Source: Vannielia litorea
GTDB lineage: Bacteria > Pseudomonadota > Alphaproteobacteria > Rhodobacterales > Rhodobacteraceae
Length of the DNA stretch: 64,000 nucleotides
NCBI RefSeq assembly: GCF_900142295.1
Contig: NZ_FSRL01000001.1
Span: 2,728,001 to 2,792,000, forward strand
Direction of reading: 5' to 3'
The position numbers and the translations under genes are program-made. Under the pieces are notes generated by a model. The model was given only the letters and a program-made list of their open reading frames with translations, had not been told where the DNA came from and did no database searches. This document shows, in pieces, positions 25,850 to 34,905 of this stretch (positions are counted from its first letter, which is position 1; every line of letters starts with the position of its first letter).

Positions 25850-28679
25850 CGGCGGCCTCGGCGTAGCTTTCGACCGGCGGGCAGGTGCAGATCAGGTTGC
25901 GGTCGCCGGCCACGTTGTCGACCCGGCCCACCGGGGGCCAGTACTTGTCGACCCGGAAGCTGCCCGGCGGGAAGCAGCCCTGCTCGCGCGGATAGGACCG
26001 CTCCCACTCGGCGACGAGGTCGTTCACCGTGTGGGGGGCGTGGCGCAGCGGGTTGTCGTCGGCGGGCATCTCGCCCTTCTCCACCGCCGCGATCTCCTCG
26101 CGGATGGCCAGCATGGCGGTGATGAAGCGGTCAAGCTCGGCCTTAGTCTCGGACTCGGTGGGCTCAACCATCAGCGTGCCCGCGACCGGCCAGCTCATGG
26201 TGGGCGCGTGGAAGCCGTTGTCGATCAGGCGCTTGGCGATGTCTTCCACCGTGACGCCCGCTTCGGCGAAGGGGCGGGTGTCGAGGATGCACTCGTGGGC
26301 GACGCGGGCGTTGCGACCCTTGAACAGCACATCGTAGGCGCCCGAGAGCCGGGCGGCGATGTAGTTGGCCGAGAGGATCGCCACCTTGGTGGCCTGGGTC
26401 AGCCCTGCCCCGCCCATCAGCAGGCAGTAGGCGTAGCTGATCGGCAAGATCGAGGCGGAGCCGAAGGGCGCGGCGGAGACAGGGCCGGTGGTGCCGCCGG
26501 TCTCGGGATGGCCGGGGAGGAAGGGCGCGAGGTGCGCCTTGACCCCGATCGGCCCCATGCCGGGGCCGCCGCCGCCGTGGGGGATGCAGAAGGTCTTGTG
26601 CAGGTTCAGGTGCGACACGTCGGAGCCGATCTCGCCGGGCTTCACCAGCCCGACCATTGCGTTGAGGTTGGCCCCGTCGAGATAGACCTGCCCGCCGTGC
26701 TTGTGGGTGATGTCGCAGACCTCGCGCACGGTGTCTTCGAAGACGCCGTGGGTGGAGGGATAGGTGATCATCACTGCGGCCAGCTTGTCGCCCGCCGCCT
26801 CGGCCTTGGCGGTGAAATCCTCGAGGTCGATGTCGCCGTTCTCGGCGGATTTGACGACCACCACCTTCATCCCCGCCATCTGGGCGGAGGCCGGGTTGGT
26901 GCCGTGGGCGGAGGTGGGGATGAGGCAGATGTCGCGGTCCTCGCCATTGGCCTCGTGGTAGGCGGCGATGGTCAGCAGGCCGGCGTATTCGCCCTGGGCG
27001 CCGGAGTTGGGCTGGAGCGACATGGCATCGTAGCCGGTGATCTTGCAGAGCCGCTCGGAGAGGGACTCGAGCATCTCGGTGTAGCCCGCCGCCTGCTCCT
27101 TGGGGGCGAAGGGGTGCATGGCGGCGAAGGCGGGCCAGCTGATCGGGTCCATTTCCACGGCGGCGTTGAGCTTCATTGTGCAGGAGCCGAGCGGGATCAT
27201 CGCGCGGTCGAGCGCGAGGTCACGGTCGGCCAGGCGGCGCATGTAGCGCATCATCTCGGCTTCGGCCCGGTTCATCTGGAAGACCGGGTGGGTGAGGTAG
27301 TCGGATGTGCGGAGCAGCTCTTCGGGCAGCGCGGGTGTGCCGCCCTTTGCGGTTTCGCTGATGCCGAAGGCGCGCCAGACGCCCTCGATGGTCTCGGGGA
27401 CCACGGTTTCGTCAGTGCTGATCCCGATGCGGCCCTCGGGCAGCTTGCGCAGGTTGATGCCCTCGGTCTCGGCGGCGCGCAGGATCGCGCCCTGCAGCGG
27501 GCCGGCCTCGACGGTGATGGTGTCGAAGGGGTTTTCGGGCGTGACGGTGAAGCCCGCCTCTCGCAGGCCCGAGGCGATTTCGGCGCAGCTCAGGTGCACC
27601 CGCTCGGCGATGGCGCGCAGGCCCTTCGGCCCGTGGAACACCGCGTAGAAGCTGGCCATGACGGCGAGCAGGGCCTGGGCGGTGCAGACGTTGGAGGTGG
27701 CCTTCTCGCGGCGGATGTGCTGCTCGCGGGTTTGCAGCGACAGGCGGTAGGCCATGTTGCCGCGGGCATCGACCGAGACGCCGACGATGCGGCCGGGCAT
27801 CTGCCGCTTGAAGGCGTCGCGGCAGGACATGAAGGCGGCATGGGGGCCGCCGTAGCCGAGGGGCACGCCGAAGCGCTGGGCGGAGCCCACGGCGATGTCG
27901 GCGCCCATCTCGCCGGGGGATTTGAGCAGGGTCAGGCCGAGCAGGTCGGCGGCGATGACGGAGACGGCCTTGGCCTCGGCCAGGGCGGCGCAGTCGGCGG
28001 AGAAGTCGCGCAGCTCGCCGTGGGTGCCCGGATACTGGAAGAGGGCGCCGAAGACCTCCGCGGGCTTCAGGTCGTCGGGGGCGCCGACGATCACCTCGAT
28101 ATCCAGCGGGCGGGCGCGGGTTTGCACCACGGCAATGGTTTGCGGGTGGCAGTTTTCGTCGACGAAGAAGGCCTGCGCCTTGGACTTGGCGACGCGCTGG
28201 GCCATCACCATCGCCTCCGCCGCGGCGGTGCCCTCGTCGAGCAGGGAGGCGTTGGCGACCTCGAGACCGGTCAGGTCGGTGACCATGGTCTGGAAATTCA
28301 GCAGCGCCTCGAGCCGGCCCTGCGCGATTTCGGGCTGGTAGGGCGTGTAGGCGGTGTACCAGGCGGGGTTTTCGAGGATGTTCCGCTGGATCGCGGGCGG
28401 CGTGATGGTGCCGTAGTAGCCCTGGCCGATGAGGTTGGTCATCACCCGGTTCTTGGCCGCGATCCGGCGCATCTTTACCAGCAGGTCGCCCTCGGTCATC
28501 GGCGCCCAGGGGAGCGGATCGGACTGGCGCAGGCGCTTGGGCACGGTCTGGCCGATCAGCTCGTCGAGGGAGGAAACCCCCAGCACTTCCAGCATCTCGG
28601 CCATCTCCTCGGGCGAAGGCCCGATGTGCCGGCGGTTGGCAAAGTCGTAGGGGTCGTAGGCGGTGGGGGTGAAGGGCAT
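25845..28679 (-). CDS. gcvP: Glycine dehydrogenase (decarboxylating), P protein
   Basis: 944 residues, the single-chain bacterial form. Two homologous halves are visible; the PLP lysine lies in [20 protein letters not shown] at about residue 695. N-terminal signatures include [15 protein letters not shown] and [20 protein letters not shown]. It decarboxylates glycine and loads the aminomethyl group on the lipoyl arm of GcvH. Third gene of gcvT-gcvH-gcvP on the minus strand, 99 bp after gcvH. A small hairpin sits in that gap. Expression should follow the upstream glycine riboswitch. Confidence 0.98.
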   Translation of the reverse strand: MPFTPTAYDPYDFANRRHIGPSPEEMAEMLEVLGVSSLDELIGQTVPKRLRQSDPLPWAPMTEGDLLVKMRRIAAKNRVMTNLIGQGYYGTITPPAIQRNILENPAWYTAYTPYQPEIAQGRLEALLNFQTMVTDLTGLEVANASLLDEGTAAAEAMVMAQRVAKSKAQAFFVDENCHPQTIAVVQTRARPLDIEVIVGAPDDLKPAEVFGALFQYPGTHGELRDFSADCAALAEAKAVSVIAADLLGLTLLKSPGEMGADIAVGSAQRFGVPLGYGGPHAAFMSCRDAFKRQMPGRIVGVSVDARGNMAYRLSLQTREQHIRREKATSNVCTAQALLAVMASFYAVFHGPKGLRAIAERVHLSCAEIASGLREAGFTVTPENPFDTITVEAGPLQGAILRAAETEGINLRKLPEGRIGISTDETVVPETIEGVWRAFGISETAKGGTPALPEELLRTSDYLTHPVFQMNRAEAEMMRYMRRLADRDLALDRAMIPLGSCTMKLNAAVEMDPISWPAFAAMHPFAPKEQAAGYTEMLESLSERLCKITGYDAMSLQPNSGAQGEYAGLLTIAAYHEANGEDRDICLIPTSAHGTNPASAQMAGMKVVVVKSAENGDIDLEDFTAKAEAAGDKLAAVMITYPSTHGVFEDTVREVCDITHKHGGQVYLDGANLNAMVGLVKPGEIGSDVSHLNLHKTFCIPHGGGGPGMGPIGVKAHLAPFLPGHPETGGTTGPVSAAPFGSASILPISYAYCLLMGGAGLTQATKVAILSANYIAARLSGAYDVLFKGRNARVAHECILDTRPFAEAGVTVEDIAKRLIDNGFHAPTMSWPVAGTLMVEPTESETKAELDRFITAMLAIREEIAAVEKGEMPADDNPLRHAPHTVNDLVAEWERSYPREQGCFPPGSFRVDKYWPPVGRVDNVAGDRNLICTCPPVESYAEAAE

Positions 28680-28708
28680 GGGGGCCTCTTGGTCAGGGGG
28701 CGGCTCGT

Positions 28709-28726
28709 CGGGGGCTTCTGCCCCCG
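28709..28726 (-). repeat. CGGGGGC/GCCCCCG hairpin between gcvH and gcvP
   Basis: A 7-bp perfect stem with a TTCT loop (seen on the plus strand) lies in the 99-bp gcvH-gcvP gap. It resembles the GGGGGC...GCCCCC elements found at many Rhodobacterales gene ends, and could attenuate transcription or stabilise the upstream mRNA segment. Functional role is inference. Confidence 0.45.
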
Positions 28727-28778
28727 CCTCGCTGATGCGGTGAGGACCGTCGGGGCCGGCGCGCGGCCCCTCGGGCGA

Positions 28779-29138
28779 TCAGGAAATCATCTCCTGGTAG
28801 GCGTCCTCGTCCATGTAGTCGTCGTATTCGCCCATGTCCTCGGGCTTGATCTTGAAGAACCAGGCGTCGCCCATCGGGTCTTCGTTGACCAGGGCGGGGT
28901 TCTTGACCAGCGCCTCGTTGATCTCGACGATCTCGCCGTCGAGCGGCGCGACGATGTCGGAGGCGGCCTTGACGCTCTCGATCACCACCACCTCGTCGCC
29001 CTTGGAGACCTGCGCCTCCACTTCGGGGAGTTCGATGAACACCACGTCGCCCAGCTGGGTGGCGGCGTGTTCGGTGATGCCGACAACGATGAGATCGTCT
29101 TCGGGGCGGAGCCATTCGTGGTCTTCGGTGTATTTCAT
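28779..29138 (-). CDS. gcvH: Glycine cleavage system H protein
   Basis: 119 residues, family length. The lipoylation site ESVKAASDI has its Lys at residue 57. MKYTEDHEWLRPEDD is the usual N-terminus. GcvH shuttles the aminomethyl intermediate between the P, T and L proteins. It lies 17 bp after gcvT. Confidence 0.98.
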   Translation of the reverse strand: MKYTEDHEWLRPEDDLIVVGITEHAATQLGDVVFIELPEVEAQVSKGDEVVVIESVKAASDIVAPLDGEIVEINEALVKNPALVNEDPMGDAWFFKIKPEDMGEYDDYMDEDAYQEMIS

Positions 29139-29155
29139 CGGGGTCGTCCTGTTGG

Positions 29156-30259
29156 TCAGCGTTTGTAGGTGGAAGGTTGGAAGGGCATGGGCGCCGTGAC
29201 AAGAGGCAGCCGCTTGCCGCGCAGTTCGGCGGTGATCCGGGTGCCGGGTTCTGCCAGTTCGGCGGGCACATAGCCCATGGCGACGGGCCGTTGCAGCGAG
29301 GGGGCGAAGGCGCCGGAGGTGATGGCGCCGACCGGCTCTGCCGCCTCGTCGGAGGCGAAGAGCGGCACGCCCTCGCGCATCGGCGCGCGGCCCTCGGGCA
29401 AGAGGCCCACGCGCAGGCGGGCGGGGCCGTTTGCCAGCTGTTCCTCGATCACCGCGGCACCGGGGTAGCCGCCGGCGCGGAGCCCGCCGGCACGGCGGGC
29501 CTTGGACAGGGCGAAGGTGAGGTTGGCCTCCACGGGGGTGGTGGTGGCGTCGATGTCATGGCCGTGGAGCGGCAACCCGGCCTCGAGCCGGAGCGAATCG
29601 CGGGCCCCGAGGCCGATCGGTTCGCAATCCGCGTGGGCCAGCGCCCTGCGCGCGAAATCCTCGGCATGGCGGGCGGGCACCGAGACCTCGAAACCGTCTT
29701 CGCCGGTGTAGCCGGAGCGGGAGATCCAGAGATCGCCGAAGGTTGATTCGACCTGGGCCACGTCCATGAACCGGGGCGGCACGGCCTCGATCACGCTCGA
29801 CAGCACCGCCTCGGCGGCGGGGCCCTGCAGGGCGATCAGGGCGCGGTCCTCGACGGGCTCGATGGCAAGGCCCGCGCGCCGCATCAGGGCGATGTCGGCC
29901 TCGGCATTGGCGGCGTTGACCACGATCAGCCAGCGGTCGCCGTAGTTGGCCACCATCAGGTCGTCGAGGATGCCGCCCGCATCGTTGGTGAACAGCGCAT
30001 AGCGCTGACGGCCGGGCTTGAGGCCGACGAGATCGACCGGCACGAGGGCTTCGAGCGCCTCGGCCGCGCCCTCGCCCCGGAGCAGCACCTGCCCCATGTG
30101 CGACACGTCGAAGAGGCCGCAGGCGGCGCGGGTGTGGAGGTGCTCCTTCATGACGCCGGGGGCGAATTGCACCGGCATCTCCCAACCGGCGAAGGGCACC
30201 ATCTTGCCGCCCAGCTCCTTGTTCAGCGCGTAGAGCGGCGTGCGTTTCAGATCGGTCAA
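29156..30259 (-). CDS. gcvT: Glycine cleavage system T protein (aminomethyltransferase)
   Basis: 367 residues with the GcvT folate-binding domain: FDVSHMGQVLLRGEGA, GYTGEDGFEVSVP, and GLGARDSLRLEAGLPLHGHD, then the C-terminal barrel (GYVPAELAEPGTRITAELRG). Transfers the methylene group from the H protein to tetrahydrofolate, releasing ammonia. First gene of the operon, 50 bp downstream of the end of a tandem glycine riboswitch. Confidence 0.97.
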   Translation of the reverse strand: MTDLKRTPLYALNKELGGKMVPFAGWEMPVQFAPGVMKEHLHTRAACGLFDVSHMGQVLLRGEGAAEALEALVPVDLVGLKPGRQRYALFTNDAGGILDDLMVANYGDRWLIVVNAANAEADIALMRRAGLAIEPVEDRALIALQGPAAEAVLSSVIEAVPPRFMDVAQVESTFGDLWISRSGYTGEDGFEVSVPARHAEDFARRALAHADCEPIGLGARDSLRLEAGLPLHGHDIDATTTPVEANLTFALSKARRAGGLRAGGYPGAAVIEEQLANGPARLRVGLLPEGRAPMREGVPLFASDEAAEPVGAITSGAFAPSLQRPVAMGYVPAELAEPGTRITAELRGKRLPLVTAPMPFQPSTYKR

Positions 30260-30309
30260 TGTTGTCCCCTTCAGACACAGTTCTGCCCGACCCGCTGGCC
30301 GAACCTTCC

Positions 30310-30472
30310 GTGCCCCCTCTGTCCTTTCGCCTGAGATCGCTATCCCTTCGGCGGGCCTTTCGGCCTCTCTCCAGAGTCCTTGTCGCCGTCCGGTCCTTGG
30401 GCCTGAGAGTTTACCGGGGCGGTTGCTCCTTCGGCACCGGCGCGGGGCCGGATTCTCCTCGGACGGGTCCAG
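30310..30472 (-). promoter_or_regulatory. Tandem glycine riboswitch upstream of gcvT
   Basis: On the minus strand two glycine aptamers follow each other. Aptamer 1 has GAGGAGAATCCGG, CCGAAGGAGCAA, AAACTCTCAGGCCCAAGGACC; aptamer 2 has GGACTCTGGAGAGA, CCGAAGGGATAGCGATCTC, AGGCGAAAGGACAGAGG. These are the conserved P1, P3 and 'CAGGC-AAGGAC' elements of the gcvT RNA. In most bacteria binding of glycine turns the gcv operon on. About 50 bases separate it from the gcvT ATG, leaving room for an expression platform; I see no strong intrinsic terminator, so control may be translational. Confidence 0.95.
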
Positions 30473-30533
30473 ACATGGTTAGCGCGGGTCGCCCGGCTGG
30501 ACAAGATGGCTTGAGAGCGACAGGTTGCCGGGC

Positions 30534-31109
30534 ATGAACGACGCCTATTTTTTTGGCTATGGAAGCCTCGTGAACCGCCAGACGCATCTTCATGCGCCGA
30601 ATTTTCCGGCGCGGCTGAAGGGCTGGCGGCGGGTCTGGAAGAGCACGGTGCTGCGCGAGGTGGCCTTTCTGAGCGCCGAGCCCTGGGAGGGCGCGGTGAT
30701 GGAAGGGCTGGTGGCCCATGTGCCCGGCGGCGACTGGGCGGCGCTGGACCTGCGCGAGCGGGCCTACGGGCGGCACGATGTTTCGGCGCTCTGCGAGCAC
30801 GAGGCGGGGCCGGTGCGGGTGGAGGTTTATGCCGTGGCGCCCGAGCATGCGGCAGGGCCGGACGTGGCCCATCCGGTGCTGCTCAGCTACGTGGATACCG
30901 TGGTGCAGGGCTTTGCCGAGGTCTTCGGCGCGGCGGGGGCGCTGCGGTTCTTCGAGACAACGGCGGGATGGCCGCCGGAGGTGGTGGACGACCGCGCGGC
31001 GCCGGCCTACCCGCGGGCAACGCCGGTGAGCGCGGAGGAGCGGGACTTCGTGGATGCCGGGCTGCGCCGGCTGGGGGTGGAGCAGGTCGCCGCCTCCGTC
31101 AGGGCGTGA
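30534..31109 (+). CDS. Gamma-glutamylcyclotransferase-like (AIG2/GGCT fold) protein
   Basis: 191 residues from MNDAYFFGYGSLVNR; FFGYGSL is the glycine-rich substrate loop of the GGCT fold. DLRERAYGRHDVS carries the conserved Glu that acts as general acid/base. A start three codons earlier is possible. Known relatives cyclise gamma-glutamyl compounds to 5-oxoproline or act on gamma-glutamylamines. Substrate not readable. Divergent from gcvT across the riboswitch; its 3' end overlaps by 11 bp the end of the convergent PNPOx-fold gene. Confidence 0.82.
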   Translation: MNDAYFFGYGSLVNRQTHLHAPNFPARLKGWRRVWKSTVLREVAFLSAEPWEGAVMEGLVAHVPGGDWAALDLRERAYGRHDVSALCEHEAGPVRVEVYAVAPEHAAGPDVAHPVLLSYVDTVVQGFAEVFGAAGALRFFETTAGWPPEVVDDRAAPAYPRATPVSAEERDFVDAGLRRLGVEQVAASVRA

Positions 31110-31542
31110 CAACGCCGTTCTCTTCGCCATCCCAGTAGTGGATGTGCTCGGCGTCGACACGGATGAGCAGCAGGCCGGGCGTGTCGATGCCCTGTTTGAA
31201 CCAGTATTCGAGGCCCGGCACCCAGTGTTCTTCGAGCGCGGCGCGATCATTGGTGAGCGTGGCGCGGCCCTGAACGTGGACCATCGCGCCCGGCTTGCCG
31301 ACCAGCCCGAGCACACCGCCGGTGCCCTGAAAGGCGAGGCCGACGCGCGGATCGGCGCGGATGTGGCGAGTCTTGCGCGTGTCGTCGAGGCTGTAGAACC
31401 AGCTCTCGCCGCGATACTCAACGTCACCGTTCGAGCTCATCGGTCGGGCGGCGATGCGGCCGTCTTCGGCGAGGGTTTCCATCATGCAGAAGTCGATCTT
31501 CGCCATCAGTTCGGCGATCTCGGGCAGGGTCTTGGTGGCCAT
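31099..31542 (-). CDS. Pyridoxamine 5'-phosphate oxidase-fold protein (general stress protein 26-like)
   Basis: 147 residues from MATKTLPEIAELMAKIDFCM. FCMMETLAEDGRIAARPMSS, then EYRGESWFYSLDDTRKTRHIR and DPRVGLAFQG are the split beta-barrel flavin-binding features of the GSP26/PNPOx-like group. Such proteins bind FMN, FAD or F420 and may be reductases; the substrate is unknown. GAGGA precedes the ATG. Tail-to-tail overlap of 11 bp with the GGCT-like gene. Confidence 0.88.
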   Translation of the reverse strand: MATKTLPEIAELMAKIDFCMMETLAEDGRIAARPMSSNGDVEYRGESWFYSLDDTRKTRHIRADPRVGLAFQGTGGVLGLVGKPGAMVHVQGRATLTNDRAALEEHWVPGLEYWFKQGIDTPGLLLIRVDAEHIHYWDGEENGVVTP

Positions 31543-31650
31543 TTCGGGGTTCCTCGGGGCGCGGGATGCGCCGGTTGAGGGAGGAACGCGCGACGGGGGC
31601 GAAGGGTGCCGCGTGATGGAGAGCCCCTGCACGGAACCAAGCCGTAGGCG

Positions 31651-31787
31651 CCGTGCAGCGCCGACCCGCCCCCCGGGGCGGCGCTTCGGTGATGGGAGCG
31701 CGCACCACGAAGGGCGAGCTACCACGGGACGATAAATTGCCATGTACAACCGTTGTGAGCGCCACCCCGCGGGTCGGCGCTGCACGG
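31651..31787. repeat. 19-bp perfect inverted repeat, arms 99 bp apart
   Basis: CCGTGCAGCGCCGACCCGC at 31651-31669 is exactly complementary to 31769-31787. The 99 bp between the arms have no gene. The pair lies in the 262-bp gap between the PNPOx-fold gene start and the gltX stop. The right arm sits 18 bp past the gltX stop and could form part of its 3' end; alternatively these are the termini of a tiny non-coding insertion. No target-site duplication is evident to me. Confidence 0.6.
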
Positions 31788-31804
31788 CTTGCGTTGTGAT
31801 TGGC

Positions 31805-33124
31805 TCAGCCCGGCTTGCGGGCCAGCAGCGGCATCACATCGGCCATTTCCGGGCCACGCTCGCGGCCTGTCACCGCCTTGCGGAGCGGCATGAAGAGGCC
31901 CTTGCCCTTGCGGCCGGTGGCCTCCTTCACGGCGGAGGTCCACTCGCCCCAGGTGGCATCGGTGTAGGGCGGCTCGCCCAGCAGGGCGAAGGCCTGGGCG
32001 ACGAAGTCGGCGTCTTCCTCGGCGACCAGCGGGGTCGCGCCCCGGGAGAAGAGGCTCCACCAGGCGGCGAGGTCGGCGCGGGTGGTGATGTTTTCCTTGG
32101 CCACGGCCCAGAACCGCTCGGCCTTCTCCGCCGGAACGCCCAGCGCGGCGAGGTCGTCGGCCACGGCAGACAGCGGCAGGGTGCCGAGGTGGCGGTGGGT
32201 CAGCGGAAAGAGATCTTCGACATCGAACTTGGTGGGCGCGGCGCCGAAGCGGGAGAGGTCGAAGCCCTCGATCAGCTCGTCGTGGCTGCCGCGCAGCTCG
32301 ACCGGGTCGGCGGAGCCGAGACGGGCCATCAGCGAGAGCAGCGCCATCGGCTCCACGCCGCGTTCGCGCAGGTCGCGCAGGGCGAGCGTGCCGAGCCGCT
32401 TGGAGAGCGCCTCGCCCTGCGGGCCGGTGAGCAGCGAGTGATGCGCGAAGGACGGCATGCTGCCGCCCAGCGCCGCGATGATCTGGATCTGGGTCGCCGT
32501 ATTGGTCACGTGGTCGGAGCCGCGCACGACATGGGTGATGCCCATCTCGGTGTCATCGACCACGGAGGCCAGCGTGTAGAGCACCTGCCCGTCGCCGCGG
32601 ATCAGCACCGGGTCCGACACCGAGGCGGCGTCGATGGAAATGTTGCCCAGGATGCCGTCGGTCCACTCGATGCGCTCCTGGTCGAGCTTGAAGCGCCAGT
32701 GGCCAGTGCGGCCCTCGTCGCGCCAGGCCTGCTTTTGCGCCTCGGTCAGCTCCAGCGCGGCGCGGTCGTAGACCGGCGGCTTGCCCATGTTGAGCTGCTT
32801 CTTGCGCTTCAGGTCCAGCTCGGTGGGGGTTTCGAAGCACTCGTAGAACCGGCCCATCTCGCGCAGCCTGTCGGCGGCGGCAGCGTAGCGGTCGAGCCGG
32901 GAGGACTGGGTTTCGATCCGGTCCCAGGTGAGGCCGAGCCACTCGAGATCCTGCTGGATCGCGTCGGCATATTCGGGCCTGGAGCGCTCCGGGTCGGTAT
33001 CGTCCAGCCGGAGGATGAAGGTGCCCCCGGATTGCCGGGCGATCAGCCAGTTGAAGAGCGCGGTCCGCAGGTTGCCGACGTGCAGGTAGCCGGTGGGGGA
33101 CGGGGCGAAGCGGGTGGTGGTCAT
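31805..33124 (-). CDS. gltX: Glutamyl-tRNA synthetase
   Basis: 439 residues, class I synthetase. The HIGH-type motif is HVGN in TRFAPSPTGYLHVGNLRTAL (residues 15-18) and the KMSKS-type motif is ALSKRLG. DDTDPERSRPEYADAIQQDL is the usual segment. It is about 20-30 residues shorter than the common GltX. Alphaproteobacteria often carry two copies, one of which charges tRNA-Gln precursors; whether another copy exists elsewhere is not visible here. Confidence 0.96.
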   Translation of the reverse strand: MTTTRFAPSPTGYLHVGNLRTALFNWLIARQSGGTFILRLDDTDPERSRPEYADAIQQDLEWLGLTWDRIETQSSRLDRYAAAADRLREMGRFYECFETPTELDLKRKKQLNMGKPPVYDRAALELTEAQKQAWRDEGRTGHWRFKLDQERIEWTDGILGNISIDAASVSDPVLIRGDGQVLYTLASVVDDTEMGITHVVRGSDHVTNTATQIQIIAALGGSMPSFAHHSLLTGPQGEALSKRLGTLALRDLRERGVEPMALLSLMARLGSADPVELRGSHDELIEGFDLSRFGAAPTKFDVEDLFPLTHRHLGTLPLSAVADDLAALGVPAEKAERFWAVAKENITTRADLAAWWSLFSRGATPLVAEEDADFVAQAFALLGEPPYTDATWGEWTSAVKEATGRKGKGLFMPLRKAVTGRERGPEMADVMPLLARKPG

Positions 33125-33182
33125 GGGTGCATCCTCGGGCGTCAGGGCCGCGATTTACGCCATGCGGGCCGGGCGCACAACC

Positions 33183-33608
33183 TTACGACGGCTCGACGGG
33201 CCAATGGGTGGCGAGCTCGTCGAGGCCGGCGCGGATCAGCTCGGCCAGCACCGCCTCTTCGATCTGCGCCAGCCGGCCGAGGTAGAGGCAGGATTTGCCC
33301 AGCCTGTGGGGGCCGAGCCGGGCGAGGATTTCGCCGAAGTCGGCATAGCCCGGCATGATGTAGACCACCATGTTGGCGCGGCGCGGCGAGAAGCCGGTGG
33401 CCAGCCAGTCGCCGGTGCGGCCTGTGGCATAGGTGTAGCGGTAGCGCCCGAAGCCGACGAGGGAGGGGCCCCACATCCGGGCGGCAAAGCCGGTGGTCTG
33501 CGCGAAGAGATCGAGCAGGCGCAGCGCATCGGCGCGGCGGCCCGGATGGGCCACGGCCTCGCAGAAGGCGCGCGGGTCGGCATCGGTGGGCTGGGTGGCA
33601 TTGGCCAT
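33183..33608 (-). CDS. DUF1801 (YdhG-like) family protein
   Basis: 141 residues starting MANATQPTDADP. The segments MWGPSLVGFGRYRYTYATGR, GDWLATGFSPRRANMVVYIM and LGKSCLYLGRLAQIEEAVL are the DUF1801 signature. Small cytoplasmic alpha/beta proteins of unknown role. It lies 58 bp after gltX start, same strand, and its own start faces the repeat array. Confidence 0.88.
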   Translation of the reverse strand: MANATQPTDADPRAFCEAVAHPGRRADALRLLDLFAQTTGFAARMWGPSLVGFGRYRYTYATGRTGDWLATGFSPRRANMVVYIMPGYADFGEILARLGPHRLGKSCLYLGRLAQIEEAVLAELIRAGLDELATHWPVEPS

Positions 33609-33761
33609 TGCGGAAGCATGGGCGGCGCAGGGGGGCGGGTCAATCGGCCGGGGGCTGCGGGGCCGCGTTGGGGCGTTCGGCCCCGGCCCGACGGCGTGGT
33701 GGGGTCGAGGCACGGACAGGCGGCTGCGGGGAGGGGGGCAACGGCCGGGCGTCCGGGGCGT

Positions 33762-34640
33762 CGTGGCCCGGCGGACGGGCACGGGGGAGCGGGGGGGGGG
33801 GAGGTGGTGCCCGGCGGCCCGGCAGGCACGGGGACCGGTGCAGGCGGCGCGGGGGCCGGAGGACTGGTGCCTCGTCGCCAGGCAGGCGGGCACCCCTGGG
33901 GGGCGCGGTTGGCACGGGGGCGGGGGCCGAAGAGGTGGGGCTTGGTGGCCCGGCGAGTCGGCACGGAGGAGGTGCTGCGCCTTGGGGCGGAGACCAGGGA
34001 AGTGGTGCCTGGTGGCCCGGAGGGCGCGGGGGGCGCGCTGCGCGTGGGGTAGCGGCAGGAGAGGTGGCGCCAGGAGGGTGGGCGCGGGGGAGCCGCTGCG
34101 GAGGCGGCGGAGGCCCGGGGCCGGTGGCTGGTGGCCCGGCGGGTGGGCGTGGGGGAGCCGCTGCGGAGGCGGCGGAGGCCCGGAGCCGGTGGCTGGGGGC
34201 CCGGCGGGCGGGCGCAGGGGAACTTCTGCGGGGGCGGCGGAGGCCCGGGGCCGGTGGCTGGTGGCCCGGCGGGCGGGCGCAGGGGAACTTCTGCGGGGGC
34301 GGCGGAGGCCCGGGGCCGGTAGCTGGTGGCCCGGCGGGCGGGCGCAGGGGAACTTCTGCGGGGGCGGCGGAAGCCCGAGAGGTCGGGCCCGGCGGGCGGG
34401 CGCGGGGGAGCCGCTGCGGGGGCGGGGGAGGCCCGGGGCCGGTGGCTGGTGGCCCGGCGGGCCGGCACGGAGGAGGCGCTGCGGTCTGGGGCGGAAGCCC
34501 GAGAGGTCGGGCCCGGCGGGCGGGCGCAGGGGAGCTTCTGCGGGGGCGGCGGCGGCCGGGGCGTTGGCGACCCTGTGACCCGGCGGGCAAGGGAGAGCCG
34601 CCGCGGGTGGAGCGGAGGCGGCGGGAGGCCCACGTCCTGC
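33762..34640. repeat. Degenerate tandem repeat array, about 13-14 units of 60-65 bp
   Basis: Each unit begins with a TGGTGGCCCGGCGGGCGGGC-like block, followed by AGGGGAACTTCTGCGG or a GGGGGAGCCGCTGCGG variant, then GGCGGCGGAGGCCCGG and GGCCGGTGGC. Units start near 33762, 33808, 33873, 33942, 34009, 34071, 34129, 34194, 34259, 34324, 34385, 34447, 34509 and 34569. Those at 34194, 34259 and 34324 are nearly identical and exactly 65 bp apart; outer units are more diverged, as expected for an array growing from its middle. Frames are open on both strands only because stop codons are absent. A 65-bp period is not divisible by 3, so each unit is read in a new frame and a repeat protein is unlikely. 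Confidence 0.85.
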
Positions 34641-34905
34641 GCGGTCTGTAGCGGCAACGCGATTTGGCCCGGGGGGGATGGGCCGCTCGGGCGAAGGGAG
34701 GGGTGTAGGGTGGGTTCTGCCAACCGGATGGGGCCCGTGCCTTGGGGGAGCGCGTGATGCGGTGTGGCACGGTGGTGGGTTTCACCCACCCTACATGTGA
34801 CGCGGACCGAGGGACTGGCCCGCGCCGCTGCGGCTCGAAGTGACACCTCGGGGGAAAGGTGCGAACCGTTGCAGCCTGTCTACGCGCGGTTCGTGAAGAT
34901 TTGGT
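34641..34905. other. Non-coding interval with palindromic repeat copies
   Basis: Between the tandem array and the VOC gene stop I see no gene. It holds a GTAGGGTGGGTTCTGCCAAC element (near 34705-34724) and the GGTGGGT-TTC-ACCCACC hairpin (34774-34790), which recurs at 4723-4739 with identical flanks. Confidence 0.5.
34774..34790. repeat. Second copy of the GGTGGGT-TTC-ACCCACC palindrome
   Basis: Same 7-bp stem and TTC loop as at 4723-4739, again preceded by GGTGGT context and followed by CCTAC. Two widely separated copies show that this is a dispersed element. Confidence 0.65.

Noticed and set aside
26031..29168. Plus-strand open frame of 1045 codons
   Set aside because: Antisense to gcvP and gcvH, which are unambiguous; composition is that of a shadow frame.
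33762..34640. CRISPR array
   Set aside because: Units are contiguous degenerate tandem repeats without spacers, of very high GC, and no cas gene is nearby.
33236..34846. Pro/Arg-rich protein of about 536 residues across the repeat array (and plus-strand Gly/Arg-rich frames)
   Set aside because: The 65-bp repeat period shifts the frame every unit, the frame also runs through the DUF1801 gene in another frame, and no ribosome site or signal is seen.
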